Assembly: GCA_041497995.1 (NCBI GenBank)
Contig: JBGQHM010000149.1
Location: 1-14,388 of the forward strand
Source of the DNA: DATKMS01 sp041497995
GTDB taxonomy: Bacteria; Desulfobacterota; Binatia; HRBIN30
DNA length: 14,388 bases
Direction: 5' to 3'
The notes beneath the pieces are model-generated. The model saw nothing but the letters and a program-made list of their open reading frames with translations, was not told where the DNA came from and did no database searches. Every line of letters starts with the position of its first letter. Positions within the stretch are counted from its first letter, which is position 1. Of the stretch, positions 1 to 6,338 are shown one piece after another. The translations under genes were made by a program, and so were the position numbers.

Positions 1-1
1 C

Positions 2-1483
2 GCCGTCCATTTGCATGAGAAGTGCCCGCGCAAGCGTTACGTCATCCTCGAAGGTCGCCCGTCCATCGGCGGCACGTGGGATCTGTTCCGCTATCCGGGC
101 GTCCGTTCCGACAGCGACATGCATACGTTGGGCTACCGCTTCAAGCCCTGGCGCGAGGCGAAGGCGATCGCCGACGGCTCCTCGATCCTCAAGTACGTGA
201 AGGAAACCGCCGCCGAATACGGCGTGGACGAGCACATCCGCTACCAGCACCTCGCGACGAACGCCGTCTGGTCGAGCGCGGATGCCACCTGGACCGTCGA
301 GGCGCTGCGCAAGGACACCGGCGACACCGTGCGCTTCACCTGCAATTTTCTCTTCATGTGTGCGGGCTACTACAGCTACCGGCACGGCTACACGCCCGAG
401 TTCGAGGGTATCGAGCGTTTCAAGGGGACCGTCGTCCATCCGCAGCAGTGGCCGGAAGACCTGGACTACAAGGGCAAGAAGGTGGTCGTCATCGGTTCCG
501 GTGCGACAGCGATGACGCTCGTGCCCGCGATGGCGAAGGACGTCGGCCACATCGTCATGCTGCAGCGTTCGCCGACCTATGTCGTGTCGCTTCCCGACAA
601 GGACGCGATCGCCAACGCGTTGCGCGCCGTGCTGCCCGACAAGTGGGCCTATGCGATCACGCGCTGGAAGAACGTCGCGATGCAGCAGTTCTTTTATCGC
701 CGCACGCGCACGCAGCCCGAAAAAGTCAAAGCGAAGCTCCTCGACCGGGTGAGGAAGGAGCTTGGGCCGGACTACGACGTCGAGACCCACTTCACGCCCA
801 GCTACAATCCCTGGGACCAACGCCTCTGCCTCGTGCCGAATAGCGATCTGTTCGAAGCGATCCGTTCGGGCAAGGCGTCGGTGGTCACCGACCGCATCGA
901 CCGCATCACCGAGACGGGCATCACGCTCGCATCCGGCAAGACCCTCGACGCCGACATCATCGTCACGGCGACGGGCCTCAACCTGGTCGTGCTCGGCGAG
1001 ATGCAGTTCGCCGTCGACGGCGAGCCCGTCGATTTCGCGCAGACGTGGACCTACAAGGGCATGATGTATTCCGGCGTGCCGAACCTGGTCTGCACGTTCG
1101 GCTACATCAACGCCTCATGGACGCTGCGGGCTGACCTGACCTCCGAGTATGTGTGCCGGCTCATCAACCACATGGACGAGACCGGCACCCGCAAGGTGGT
1201 GCCACGCCTGCGCGCGGCGGACCAAAACATGCCGGCCCGGCCATGGATCGACCAGTTTTCGTCCGGCTACATGCAGCGCATGATGCACCGGTTCCCGAAG
1301 CAGGGCGACCACGAGCCGTGGATCAACCCACAGGACTACGCGCGGGACAAGAAGATGATCCGCCTTGGCCCGCTCGAGGACGGCGCGCTCATCTTCAGCA
1401 AACGAGCCGCGCCGGCGACGACTGCCGCTCCGCCCAGGCGGGAGATCCCAGAAGTGCGCAACGAAAGGATTGCGCACGGATGA
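2..1483 (+). CDS. Flavin-containing monooxygenase, Baeyer-Villiger type (5' partial)
   Basis: The reading frame is open from base 2 and enters the window inside the protein, so the N-terminal FAD-binding GxGxxG and the true start lie to the left. The visible start (VHLHEKCP, then LEGRPSIGGTWD and YPGVRSDSDMHTL) matches the region just after that motif in group B flavin monooxygenases; roughly 20 residues are probably missing. The Baeyer-Villiger fingerprint FxGxxxHxxxW is intact at 419-451 (FKGTVVHPQQW). The NADPH Rossmann motif GSGATA follows at 494-511 and the late TATG motif is at 965-976. The family inserts one oxygen atom from O2 into ketones, or oxidises N/S atoms, using NADPH and FAD in the cytosol. 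Substrate is not predictable; ketone, steroid or terpenoid oxidation fits the family. The stop overlaps the next start by 4 nt (ATGA at 1480-1483), indicating translational coupling. Confidence 0.9.
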   Translation, partial: AVHLHEKCPRKRYVILEGRPSIGGTWDLFRYPGVRSDSDMHTLGYRFKPWREAKAIADGSSILKYVKETAAEYGVDEHIRYQHLATNAVWSSADATWTVEALRKDTGDTVRFTCNFLFMCAGYYSYRHGYTPEFEGIERFKGTVVHPQQWPEDLDYKGKKVVVIGSGATAMTLVPAMAKDVGHIVMLQRSPTYVVSLPDKDAIANALRAVLPDKWAYAITRWKNVAMQQFFYRRTRTQPEKVKAKLLDRVRKELGPDYDVETHFTPSYNPWDQRLCLVPNSDLFEAIRSGKASVVTDRIDRITETGITLASGKTLDADIIVTATGLNLVVLGEMQFAVDGEPVDFAQTWTYKGMMYSGVPNLVCTFGYINASWTLRADLTSEYVCRLINHMDETGTRKVVPRLRAADQNMPARPWIDQFSSGYMQRMMHRFPKQGDHEPWINPQDYARDKKMIRLGPLEDGALIFSKRAAPATTAAPPRREIPEVRNERIAHG

Positions 1484-2928
1484 CGTGCAGATTGCTTGAT
1501 TGGCGGCGCGTGCTGCCGTGGACGTTGCTGCTGAGTGTCGTCGCGGTGGCGCCAACCCACGCGCTTGACGGACGCAGTCTGCATGTCCAGAACGGCCGGC
1601 TCACCGACGGCTCGGGGCGCGAGGTGACGCTGCGTGGTGTGAACGCCCGCGTCCAGGGCGTCTTCGATGTGACCTTTAGTGATGGACGCTTGCCGCTGGA
1701 GGACATGCCGACCTTCGACGAGGGCGATGCGGCACGGATGCAAGCGTTCGGCTTCAATTTGCTCCGGCTGCCCATCAATTGGAGCGGCGTCGAGCCGACG
1801 CAAGGGACCTATGACAAGGCGTACCTCGACCGCATCAACGCGGTGGTCAAGGTCTGCCACAAGCACGACATCGTGGTCTTGCTGGACTTCCACCAGGATG
1901 CGTTTTCGAAGGAGATCGGGCAGGACGGCGCGCCGCGCTGGGTGCTCGATCTGCTGCTCGGGCCGAGTGGCTATCCGTACGAGGGTGGTCCGCTGACAGA
2001 CCTGTCGGCGCGACGCTTCGCGCCTTCTACCCAGGCGGCGTTCCGGGGGCTGTTTGCGAACCAGGCCGGCGTCCAAGACGCATTCGCGGCTGCTGCGATG
2101 GCAGTGGCAAAGAAGTTCAAATCCAACGCGGGCGTGTTCGGCTACGAAGTCCTCAACGAGCCGTGGGCGGCGGTGGCCGGCGTCTCGAACTACGAGTCGG
2201 CGGTGCTGAGCCTCAATACAACCGTTGCTGCGGCGATCCGCCTTGTCGACAAGAAGCACTTCGTCGCATTTGAGCCCGACACAATTCGCAACCAGCTCGA
2301 TCAGGCAGTTGCGAGCGGTCCATTCCCCGATGAGCGCGCCATCTATGCGCCGCACATCTATACGGATGTGTTCAACGGCGCCAACGGGTACGCCAGCGGC
2401 GACCCGGCTGAGCTGGCTCCGTCGATGCAGCATGCGGACGACGAGGCGACGCAATGGGGCACGCCGTTGCTAGTCGGCGAGTGGGGGATCGACCCGACCG
2501 CGGTGAACACGAACAAATGGATCACCGACGAGCTGAATCTCCAGGATCAGTACCGGGCCAGCTCCACGTTCTGGTTGTGGGAGGAAGTCAGCTCCGGACA
2601 TTGGGGGCTCTATGATGGTGAGAGCTCGGACCCGACCGGCGAGCGGATCGCGAGGACGACTGCGCTCTCGCGCCCGTATGCGCGCGCCGTCCCCGGCACG
2701 GTGCTCGAGCATACCTTCGACGACGCGGCGAACACTCTGCGCCTGCGCTATCAGCCGCAGGGTCACGGGAAGCTCGAACTGTTCATCCCACTGCGGCGCT
2801 ATCCGACCAGCTACACGCTGCTGTGCAACGGCCAACCCATAAAGGCAAAGCGAGATCCCGTTCGCGGCATCGTCAAGTTCGGCTGCGGCAAGGGGTCGGC
2901 CGAGCGGCTCGTTGAGCTCGCGCCGTGA
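1480..2928 (+). CDS. Secreted GH5 glycoside hydrolase, endoglycoceramidase-like
   Basis: A 482-residue protein beginning with a signal peptide: basic DWRR, a hydrophobic stretch, and likely cleavage after THA at residue 28. The body is a GH5 (beta/alpha)8 barrel. LRGVN comes early, LRLPINWSGVEP marks the second strand region, LLDFHQD resembles endoglycoceramidases, the acid/base Glu is E227 in LNEPW, and the nucleophile is E334 in VGEWG. A beta-rich C-terminal domain covers the last ~90 residues, as in bacterial endoglycoceramidases, and overall length also matches that group. The family cleaves the bond between oligosaccharide and ceramide; other GH5 members cut beta-glucans or mannans, so the substrate is inferred. 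The frame is open upstream to 1153, but ATG 1480 is chosen because AAAGGA (1464-1469) lies 10 nt before it and it places the signal peptide at the N-terminus. It shares ATGA with the monooxygenase, an odd pairing of a cytosolic oxidase with an exported glycosidase. Confidence 0.88.
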   Translation: MTCRLLDWRRVLPWTLLLSVVAVAPTHALDGRSLHVQNGRLTDGSGREVTLRGVNARVQGVFDVTFSDGRLPLEDMPTFDEGDAARMQAFGFNLLRLPINWSGVEPTQGTYDKAYLDRINAVVKVCHKHDIVVLLDFHQDAFSKEIGQDGAPRWVLDLLLGPSGYPYEGGPLTDLSARRFAPSTQAAFRGLFANQAGVQDAFAAAAMAVAKKFKSNAGVFGYEVLNEPWAAVAGVSNYESAVLSLNTTVAAAIRLVDKKHFVAFEPDTIRNQLDQAVASGPFPDERAIYAPHIYTDVFNGANGYASGDPAELAPSMQHADDEATQWGTPLLVGEWGIDPTAVNTNKWITDELNLQDQYRASSTFWLWEEVSSGHWGLYDGESSDPTGERIARTTALSRPYARAVPGTVLEHTFDDAANTLRLRYQPQGHGKLELFIPLRRYPTSYTLLCNGQPIKAKRDPVRGIVKFGCGKGSAERLVELAP

Positions 2929-2950
2929 ACGGCGGTGAGCACGTGCATCG

Positions 2951-3757
2951 ATGACTACTCGCACGACGAACCAGCACGCCGGCGGCGGTACGGCGCCTGC
3001 GGATGCACCGCCCGAGCCGTCATTCGCCGAGCGGGCGAGGACACTCATGCACCTCGGCCGCGTCGGCACGCTCTCGACACACTCGCGCAAGGCGCCGGGC
3101 TTTCCGTTCGGATCGGTGGCGCCGTATGGCCTCGACGAATCCGGGCGCCCCACCTTCCTGATCAGCACGATGGCGATGCACACGCAGAACCTCGCAGCCG
3201 ATCAGCACGCCGGCTTGCTCGTGACCCAGCCGGGGTGGACTGATGATCCGCTCGCCGGGGCACGCGTGACCCTGGTCGGGGCGGTGGCGCCGGTAGCGGC
3301 GGCCGACGTTGCGCCGCTGCGCACGGAATACTTGGCGCGCCATGAGAACGCGCGCTATTGGGTCGACTTCGACGACTTCGCCTTCTATCGGATGGACGTG
3401 GTCGATCTGTATTACGTCGCTGGCTTCGGTGCGATGGGCTGGGTCGACGCAGCGGCGTATCGCGCGGCAGCTCCGGATCCATTGGCCGACAGCGCGCCGG
3501 GCATCCTCACGCACATGAACGCCGACCACCGCGACGCGCTCAAGCTCTATTGCCGCGTCTTCGCCGGCGTGGAACCTGATGCCGCGACGATGACCGCCGT
3601 GGACCGCCTCGGCTTCCGCGTGCGCGCGCAAACCGGCGACCGCTTGCAAGGGCTGCGGATCAACTTCACGCGCGAGGTGCGCACACCGGCGGAGGCCCGA
3701 AAGATCCTCGTCGAAATGGTGCAACAAGCGCGCGCGTCGACGCCAGGAGCGTCGTAA
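2951..3757 (+). CDS. HugZ-like FMN/heme-binding split-barrel protein with DUF2470 domain
   Basis: A 268-residue cytosolic protein. Residues ~25-165 resemble the pyridoxamine 5'-phosphate oxidase-like FMN-binding split barrel (LMHLGRVGTLST, GFPFGSVAPYGLD, a strand FLISTMAMHTQNL). The C-terminal part, ~175-260, is a DUF2470 domain with the signature HMNADH starting at H188. This two-domain order is that of HugZ-type heme-binding or heme-degrading proteins and of related heme-utilisation flavoproteins. Whether this member binds heme, FMN or both cannot be read from the sequence. The first ~22 residues are Ala/Pro/Gly-rich and probably disordered. It follows the GH5 gene by 22 nt and precedes the HAD gene by 5 nt, so it is probably cotranscribed with both. 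No heme uptake genes are nearby. A plain flavin-dependent oxidoreductase is the alternative. Confidence 0.85.
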   Translation: MTTRTTNQHAGGGTAPADAPPEPSFAERARTLMHLGRVGTLSTHSRKAPGFPFGSVAPYGLDESGRPTFLISTMAMHTQNLAADQHAGLLVTQPGWTDDPLAGARVTLVGAVAPVAAADVAPLRTEYLARHENARYWVDFDDFAFYRMDVVDLYYVAGFGAMGWVDAAAYRAAAPDPLADSAPGILTHMNADHRDALKLYCRVFAGVEPDAATMTAVDRLGFRVRAQTGDRLQGLRINFTREVRTPAEARKILVEMVQQARASTPGAS

Positions 3758-3762
3758 CGCGA

Positions 3763-4485
3763 GTGGAAAGTGTGGCGAAACTTTCGCGGGCAGCACTGCT
3801 CGTCGATTTGGACGACACGGTGATCAACTACGGGGGCAGCGCCGCAGCGTCGTGGCGGGCGGTCTGCCAGTGGGTGACACCGCAGGCGCCCGGCGTGGAC
3901 GCGGATGCGCTGTTCGCCGCGATCGATCGGACTCGCAACTGGTACTGGTCAGATCCGGAGCGTCACCGCGAAGGTCGCGCCGACCTACGTGCTGCGAGCG
4001 CACGCATCATTCAACAGGCACTCGTCGAGTTGGGGCACGATCGGCCCGCCCTCGCACGTGCGGCGGCGGAACGGTACCGCGACCTACGCGATGCATCGCT
4101 CCATCTCTTTCCCGGCGCCGTCGAGGCGCTCGAGCGGTTGCGGCTGCGCGGCGTCCGCCTCGGCCTGGTCACCAACGGTTCCGCGACGGATCAACGCGCC
4201 AAGATCGAACGATTCGATCTCGCGCGTCACTTCGACCACATCCAGATCGAAGGGGAGTTCGGCTGCGGCAAGCCCGATCCGCGCGTCTATCGTGCTGCGA
4301 TGGATGCGTTGCGGTCACGTCCCGATGAGACCAGCTTCGTCGGCGACAACCTCGAATGGGATGTAGCCGCGCCGCAGCGCCTCGGGTTGTATGCGATCTG
4401 GGTCGATACCGCCCGGCAAGGATTACCGGCGGGAACGCCTGTGCAGCCGCACCAGATCGTCCATTCACTCGCCGAGCTGACCTGA
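3763..4485 (+). CDS. HAD-superfamily (subfamily IA) phosphatase
   Basis: A 240-residue cytosolic HAD hydrolase with all four motifs: motif I DLDDT (nucleophile D15, acid D17), motif II LVTNGS (T137 N138), motif III lysine K170 in GKPDP, and motif IV GDN with D195 followed by D200. The helical cap between motifs I and II (residues ~20-115) makes it subfamily IA, the group of phosphoglycolate, YjjG-type nucleotide and N-acylneuraminate-9-phosphate phosphatases. It hydrolyses a small phosphorylated metabolite through an aspartyl-phosphate with Mg2+; the substrate is unknown. The start is GTG 3763, with AGGAG at 3745-3749, 13 nt upstream and rather far. The in-frame GTG at 3772 is possible but its only purine run would be too close. 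The gene lies 5 nt after the HugZ-like stop and looks like the last gene of the left operon. Confidence 0.88.
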   Translation: MESVAKLSRAALLVDLDDTVINYGGSAAASWRAVCQWVTPQAPGVDADALFAAIDRTRNWYWSDPERHREGRADLRAASARIIQQALVELGHDRPALARAAAERYRDLRDASLHLFPGAVEALERLRLRGVRLGLVTNGSATDQRAKIERFDLARHFDHIQIEGEFGCGKPDPRVYRAAMDALRSRPDETSFVGDNLEWDVAAPQRLGLYAIWVDTARQGLPAGTPVQPHQIVHSLAELT

Positions 4486-4496
4486 CCCGCTCCACC

Positions 4497-4526
4497 TTGA
4501 CAGGCTTGGCGTTTTCCCTTTAGGTG
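4497..4526 (+). promoter_or_regulatory. Putative sigma70-type promoter of the Cys-rich gene
   Basis: A perfect TTGACA hexamer sits at 4497-4502, only 12 nt after the HAD stop, in the one clear gap of the left block. The region 16-18 nt downstream (CCCTTTAGGTG) contains only a poor -10 (TTTAGG or TAGGTG). Initiation would fall near 4530, at the foot of the hairpin 4527-4560. The -35 match is seen; its use as a promoter is inferred. Confidence 0.4.
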
Positions 4527-4560
4527 GCGCGGCACGGAGCGGTTCGGTTCCGTGCCGTGC
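4527..4560 (+). promoter_or_regulatory. 14-bp stem-loop in the 5' leader of the Cys-rich gene
   Basis: Bases 4527-4540 pair with 4547-4560 over 14 consecutive positions (12 Watson-Crick, 2 G-U) around the six-base loop GGTTCG. The stem ends directly before the purine run AGGGGAGGGG (4561-4570) that supplies the ribosome binding site of the gene at 4573. There is no T-tract after it on either strand, so it is not a standard intrinsic terminator. Position suggests an mRNA-stabilising 5' hairpin or a control on ribosome access. Confidence 0.55.
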
Positions 4561-4572
4561 AGGGGAGGGGCC

Positions 4573-6165
4573 ATGCGGAAGCGAATTGCCTGTCTGTTCG
4601 GTGCCATTGCTCTCGCGTGCGGTAGCGCAGTCTGGGGTGGGGTGGTCTCTGGGCAGCAGCAATGCACCGACACGTCAGACAAGTGCACGGCGTTTTCGTG
4701 TCAGGACGGAAGTTGTACCGGCACTGCCATCGTGACCTGCACCAACCCGGATGCGTGTACGGTTAGTACGTGCAACCCGCAAACCGGCGCCTGCGACAAC
4801 ACGGCGCGCAACTGTGACGACAGCAATCCGTGCACCGATGATTCGTGTGTCCTGCCCGGCGGCTGTGTGCATACGCCGCGCAGCGGCAGCTGCGACACTG
4901 GCAATCCGTGTACGACCGGAACCTGCCTGACCATCCCGCAAGCACAACCGATCTGCGTTCCGTCGCCGGTGACCAACGGCACCAGTTGTGGCACGACGAC
5001 GCCCTGCTTCACCTTCGCCTGCCAATCCGGCGCCTGCATTCCGGCGCAGACGATCTCATGCCCCGACGACGGCAACCAGTGCACGTTCGAGTTCTGCAAC
5101 GGCGCCACCGGAACGCCCGTGTGCGACAAGGTCACGATCACGACCTGCACCGGCGATGCGTGTACCACAACGCAGGTGTGCAACGCACAGACCGGCTGCA
5201 ACCTCACGCCGACGCCGCTGCCGGGGAACCAGTGCGATGACGGCAACCCGTGCACGCAGAACGATACGTGCGACGCGAACGGCATCTGCAACGGCCAACC
5301 GATTGTCGGAGGCACCAACACCCCCACGCCTACGCAGACGCAGACCGCGACGGGAACACTCACCCCGACTCTGACTCCGACGCCGGTGGTACCTGCAACG
5401 GCGACCGCGACCTCAACGCTCACGTCGACAGCGACGGCGACGAATACGCCGGTCAACACAGCGACCAGCACGGCCACCCCCTCGCTCACCGCGACCAACA
5501 CCGTAGGGCCGAGCGCGACGCCAACGGCGACAGCAACCACGTCGCCGACGCGGACTGCGACCGCGACCAACACTAGCGGTCCGAGCGGGACGCCGACTGC
5601 AACCTCGACCAGCACGCGGACTGCGACGGCAACGGCGTCCGCGACCGGCACATCGATCCCGAGCGTGACCGCGACGTCGACGGCTATCGCGACCGCAACT
5701 GGGACCGCGACGCGGACGTCGACCGTGACCGCGACAGCAACGAGCACTCCGACCGCGGTGCCGAAGCTCGATGTGCAGCCGCCCGCACCGCACGATTTCG
5801 GCAACGTGCGTGAAGGGGACCAAGGGAAGTTCACCTATACCGTGCAGAACGTCGGCGGCGGGACACTCACCGGGACGGCGGCGACGCCGTGCAACGGATT
5901 CAGCGTGATGCCCACCAACTTCAGTCTGCCGCCAGGTGGGCAAGCGCCCCTGATGGTGTTCTTCTCACCACCCGGCACCGGGTCGTTCAGCTGCAACTTG
6001 GTCATCACCTCGAACGGTGGAACCCAGCAGATCGCGCTCAGCGCCGAAGGACTGCCGCCGGCGCAGATTCCAGTCGTCGCGTCACCGACGTCACCGGCGG
6101 GCTTGGCAATGATCGGCTTGCTGGCCGCCGGCTTGATCGGTTTTCTGCGGCTGCGTGCACGCTGA
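4573..6165 (+). CDS. Secreted Cys-rich repeat protein with Thr-rich linker, ASH-like domain and C-terminal membrane tail
   Basis: A 530-residue modular surface protein. Residues 1-28 form a signal peptide (MRKR then a hydrophobic stretch). Residues 31-239 hold eight modules of four Cys each, 32 in all, with spacing near C-x5-C-x4-C-x4..9-C; CDDSNPCTDDSC and CDDGNPCTQNDTC resemble the Dictyostelium CTDC repeat. Residues 248-396 are almost only Thr, Ala, Ser and Pro, with a few Arg and no acidic residue. From 397 to ~500 is an Ig-fold domain of the ASH (ASPM-SPD2-Hydin) or choice-of-anchor type (HDFGNVREGD, TYTVQNVGGG, LPPGG). Residues 507-530 are SPAG, a hydrophobic helix and a basic end, as in sorting tags. 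No enzymatic motif is present; an adhesive, structural or cell-surface role is inferred. ATG 4573 follows a strong purine-rich ribosome site and starts the signal peptide; the frame extends slightly upstream to 4552 but those codons lie in the hairpin. Confidence 0.85.
   Translation: MRKRIACLFGAIALACGSAVWGGVVSGQQQCTDTSDKCTAFSCQDGSCTGTAIVTCTNPDACTVSTCNPQTGACDNTARNCDDSNPCTDDSCVLPGGCVHTPRSGSCDTGNPCTTGTCLTIPQAQPICVPSPVTNGTSCGTTTPCFTFACQSGACIPAQTISCPDDGNQCTFEFCNGATGTPVCDKVTITTCTGDACTTTQVCNAQTGCNLTPTPLPGNQCDDGNPCTQNDTCDANGICNGQPIVGGTNTPTPTQTQTATGTLTPTLTPTPVVPATATATSTLTSTATATNTPVNTATSTATPSLTATNTVGPSATPTATATTSPTRTATATNTSGPSGTPTATSTSTRTATATASATGTSIPSVTATSTAIATATGTATRTSTVTATATSTPTAVPKLDVQPPAPHDFGNVREGDQGKFTYTVQNVGGGTLTGTAATPCNGFSVMPTNFSLPPGGQAPLMVFFSPPGTGSFSCNLVITSNGGTQQIALSAEGLPPAQIPVVASPTSPAGLAMIGLLAAGLIGFLRLRAR
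4663..5289 (+). repeat. Eight tandem 4-cysteine modules (protein-level repeat)
   Basis: Codons 31-239 of the gene at 4573 encode eight consecutive modules, each with four Cys and a similar spacing. The first gap is 4-6 residues and the second is 4-5; only the third gap varies widely (4-9). The modules share little beyond Cys, Asn-Pro and Thr positions, so the DNA repeats are divergent. An even number of Cys per module suggests two disulfides in each, outside the cytosol. Confidence 0.75.
5314..5760 (+). repeat. Low-complexity Thr/Ala/Ser/Pro linker with a 72-nt tandem duplication
   Basis: Codons 248-396 of the gene at 4573 encode a low-complexity linker built from ACN, GCN, TCN and CCN codons. 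Within it, 5488-5559 and 5560-5631 are two copies of a 24-residue unit beginning TATNT, then a Gly-Pro-Ser. The copies are alike at protein level but diverged in bases. Such linkers are commonly extended and glycosylated. Confidence 0.75.
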
Positions 6166-6170
6166 GGAAA

Positions 6171-6272
6171 GCAGTCAGCCATCAGCTTTCAGCCCTCAGC
6201 CAGGAAGAAGATCGCCCAGGTTCTTCTGGGGCTCTCTTCTTAGCTGATAGCTGAAGGCTGACAGCTGATCGC
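6171..6272. repeat. Intergenic heptad inverted repeat, element 1
   Basis: The left arm is four exact 7-nt units of the form NNNTCAG (6172, 6179, 6186, 6193). The right arm is four units CTGANNN (6244, 6251, 6258, 6265), so the arms are complementary at every TCAG/CTGA core while the NNN positions drift, mostly by transitions. Inside, AAGAAGA (6205-6211) pairs with TCTTCTT (6235-6241), and an apex hairpin CCCAG/CTGGG (6215-6219, 6226-6230) closes it. The whole can fold into one ~100-nt hairpin. It starts 6 nt after the stop at 6165 and precedes the monooxygenase gene. It could be a REP/MITE-like element or a termination or mRNA-end structure. Confidence 0.75.
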
Positions 6273-6338
6273 TTCTGAAACCACTCGCCTGAGCCACGAC
6301 CGACCTGCTAGAGTCGCGGCGTCCTCGAGGAGGCCTTC

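Noticed and set aside
1336..2454. 372-codon minus-strand frame
   Set aside because: Antisense to the GH5 gene, whose signal peptide and catalytic residues are clear on the plus strand.
4573..4680. Lipoprotein signal (ALAC) in the Cys-rich protein
   Set aside because: The residue three before the Cys is Ala, not Leu/Val/Ile, and the Cys lies early in the hydrophobic stretch; a cleaved or anchored secretory signal fits better.
5314..5760. CRISPR-like or satellite DNA array
   Set aside because: The repetition is codon-level in one open frame, without constant repeats and unique spacers.
4701..5834. 377-codon minus-strand frame rich in alternating Val-Ala
   Set aside because: It is the mirror of the Thr/Ala codons in the plus-strand linker; no start context, and the plus strand has a coherent multidomain protein.
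6215..6241. Intrinsic terminator (CCCAG/CTGGG then a pyrimidine tract)
   Set aside because: The stem is only five pairs and the tract is mixed C/T, so I treat it as part of the larger inverted repeat.
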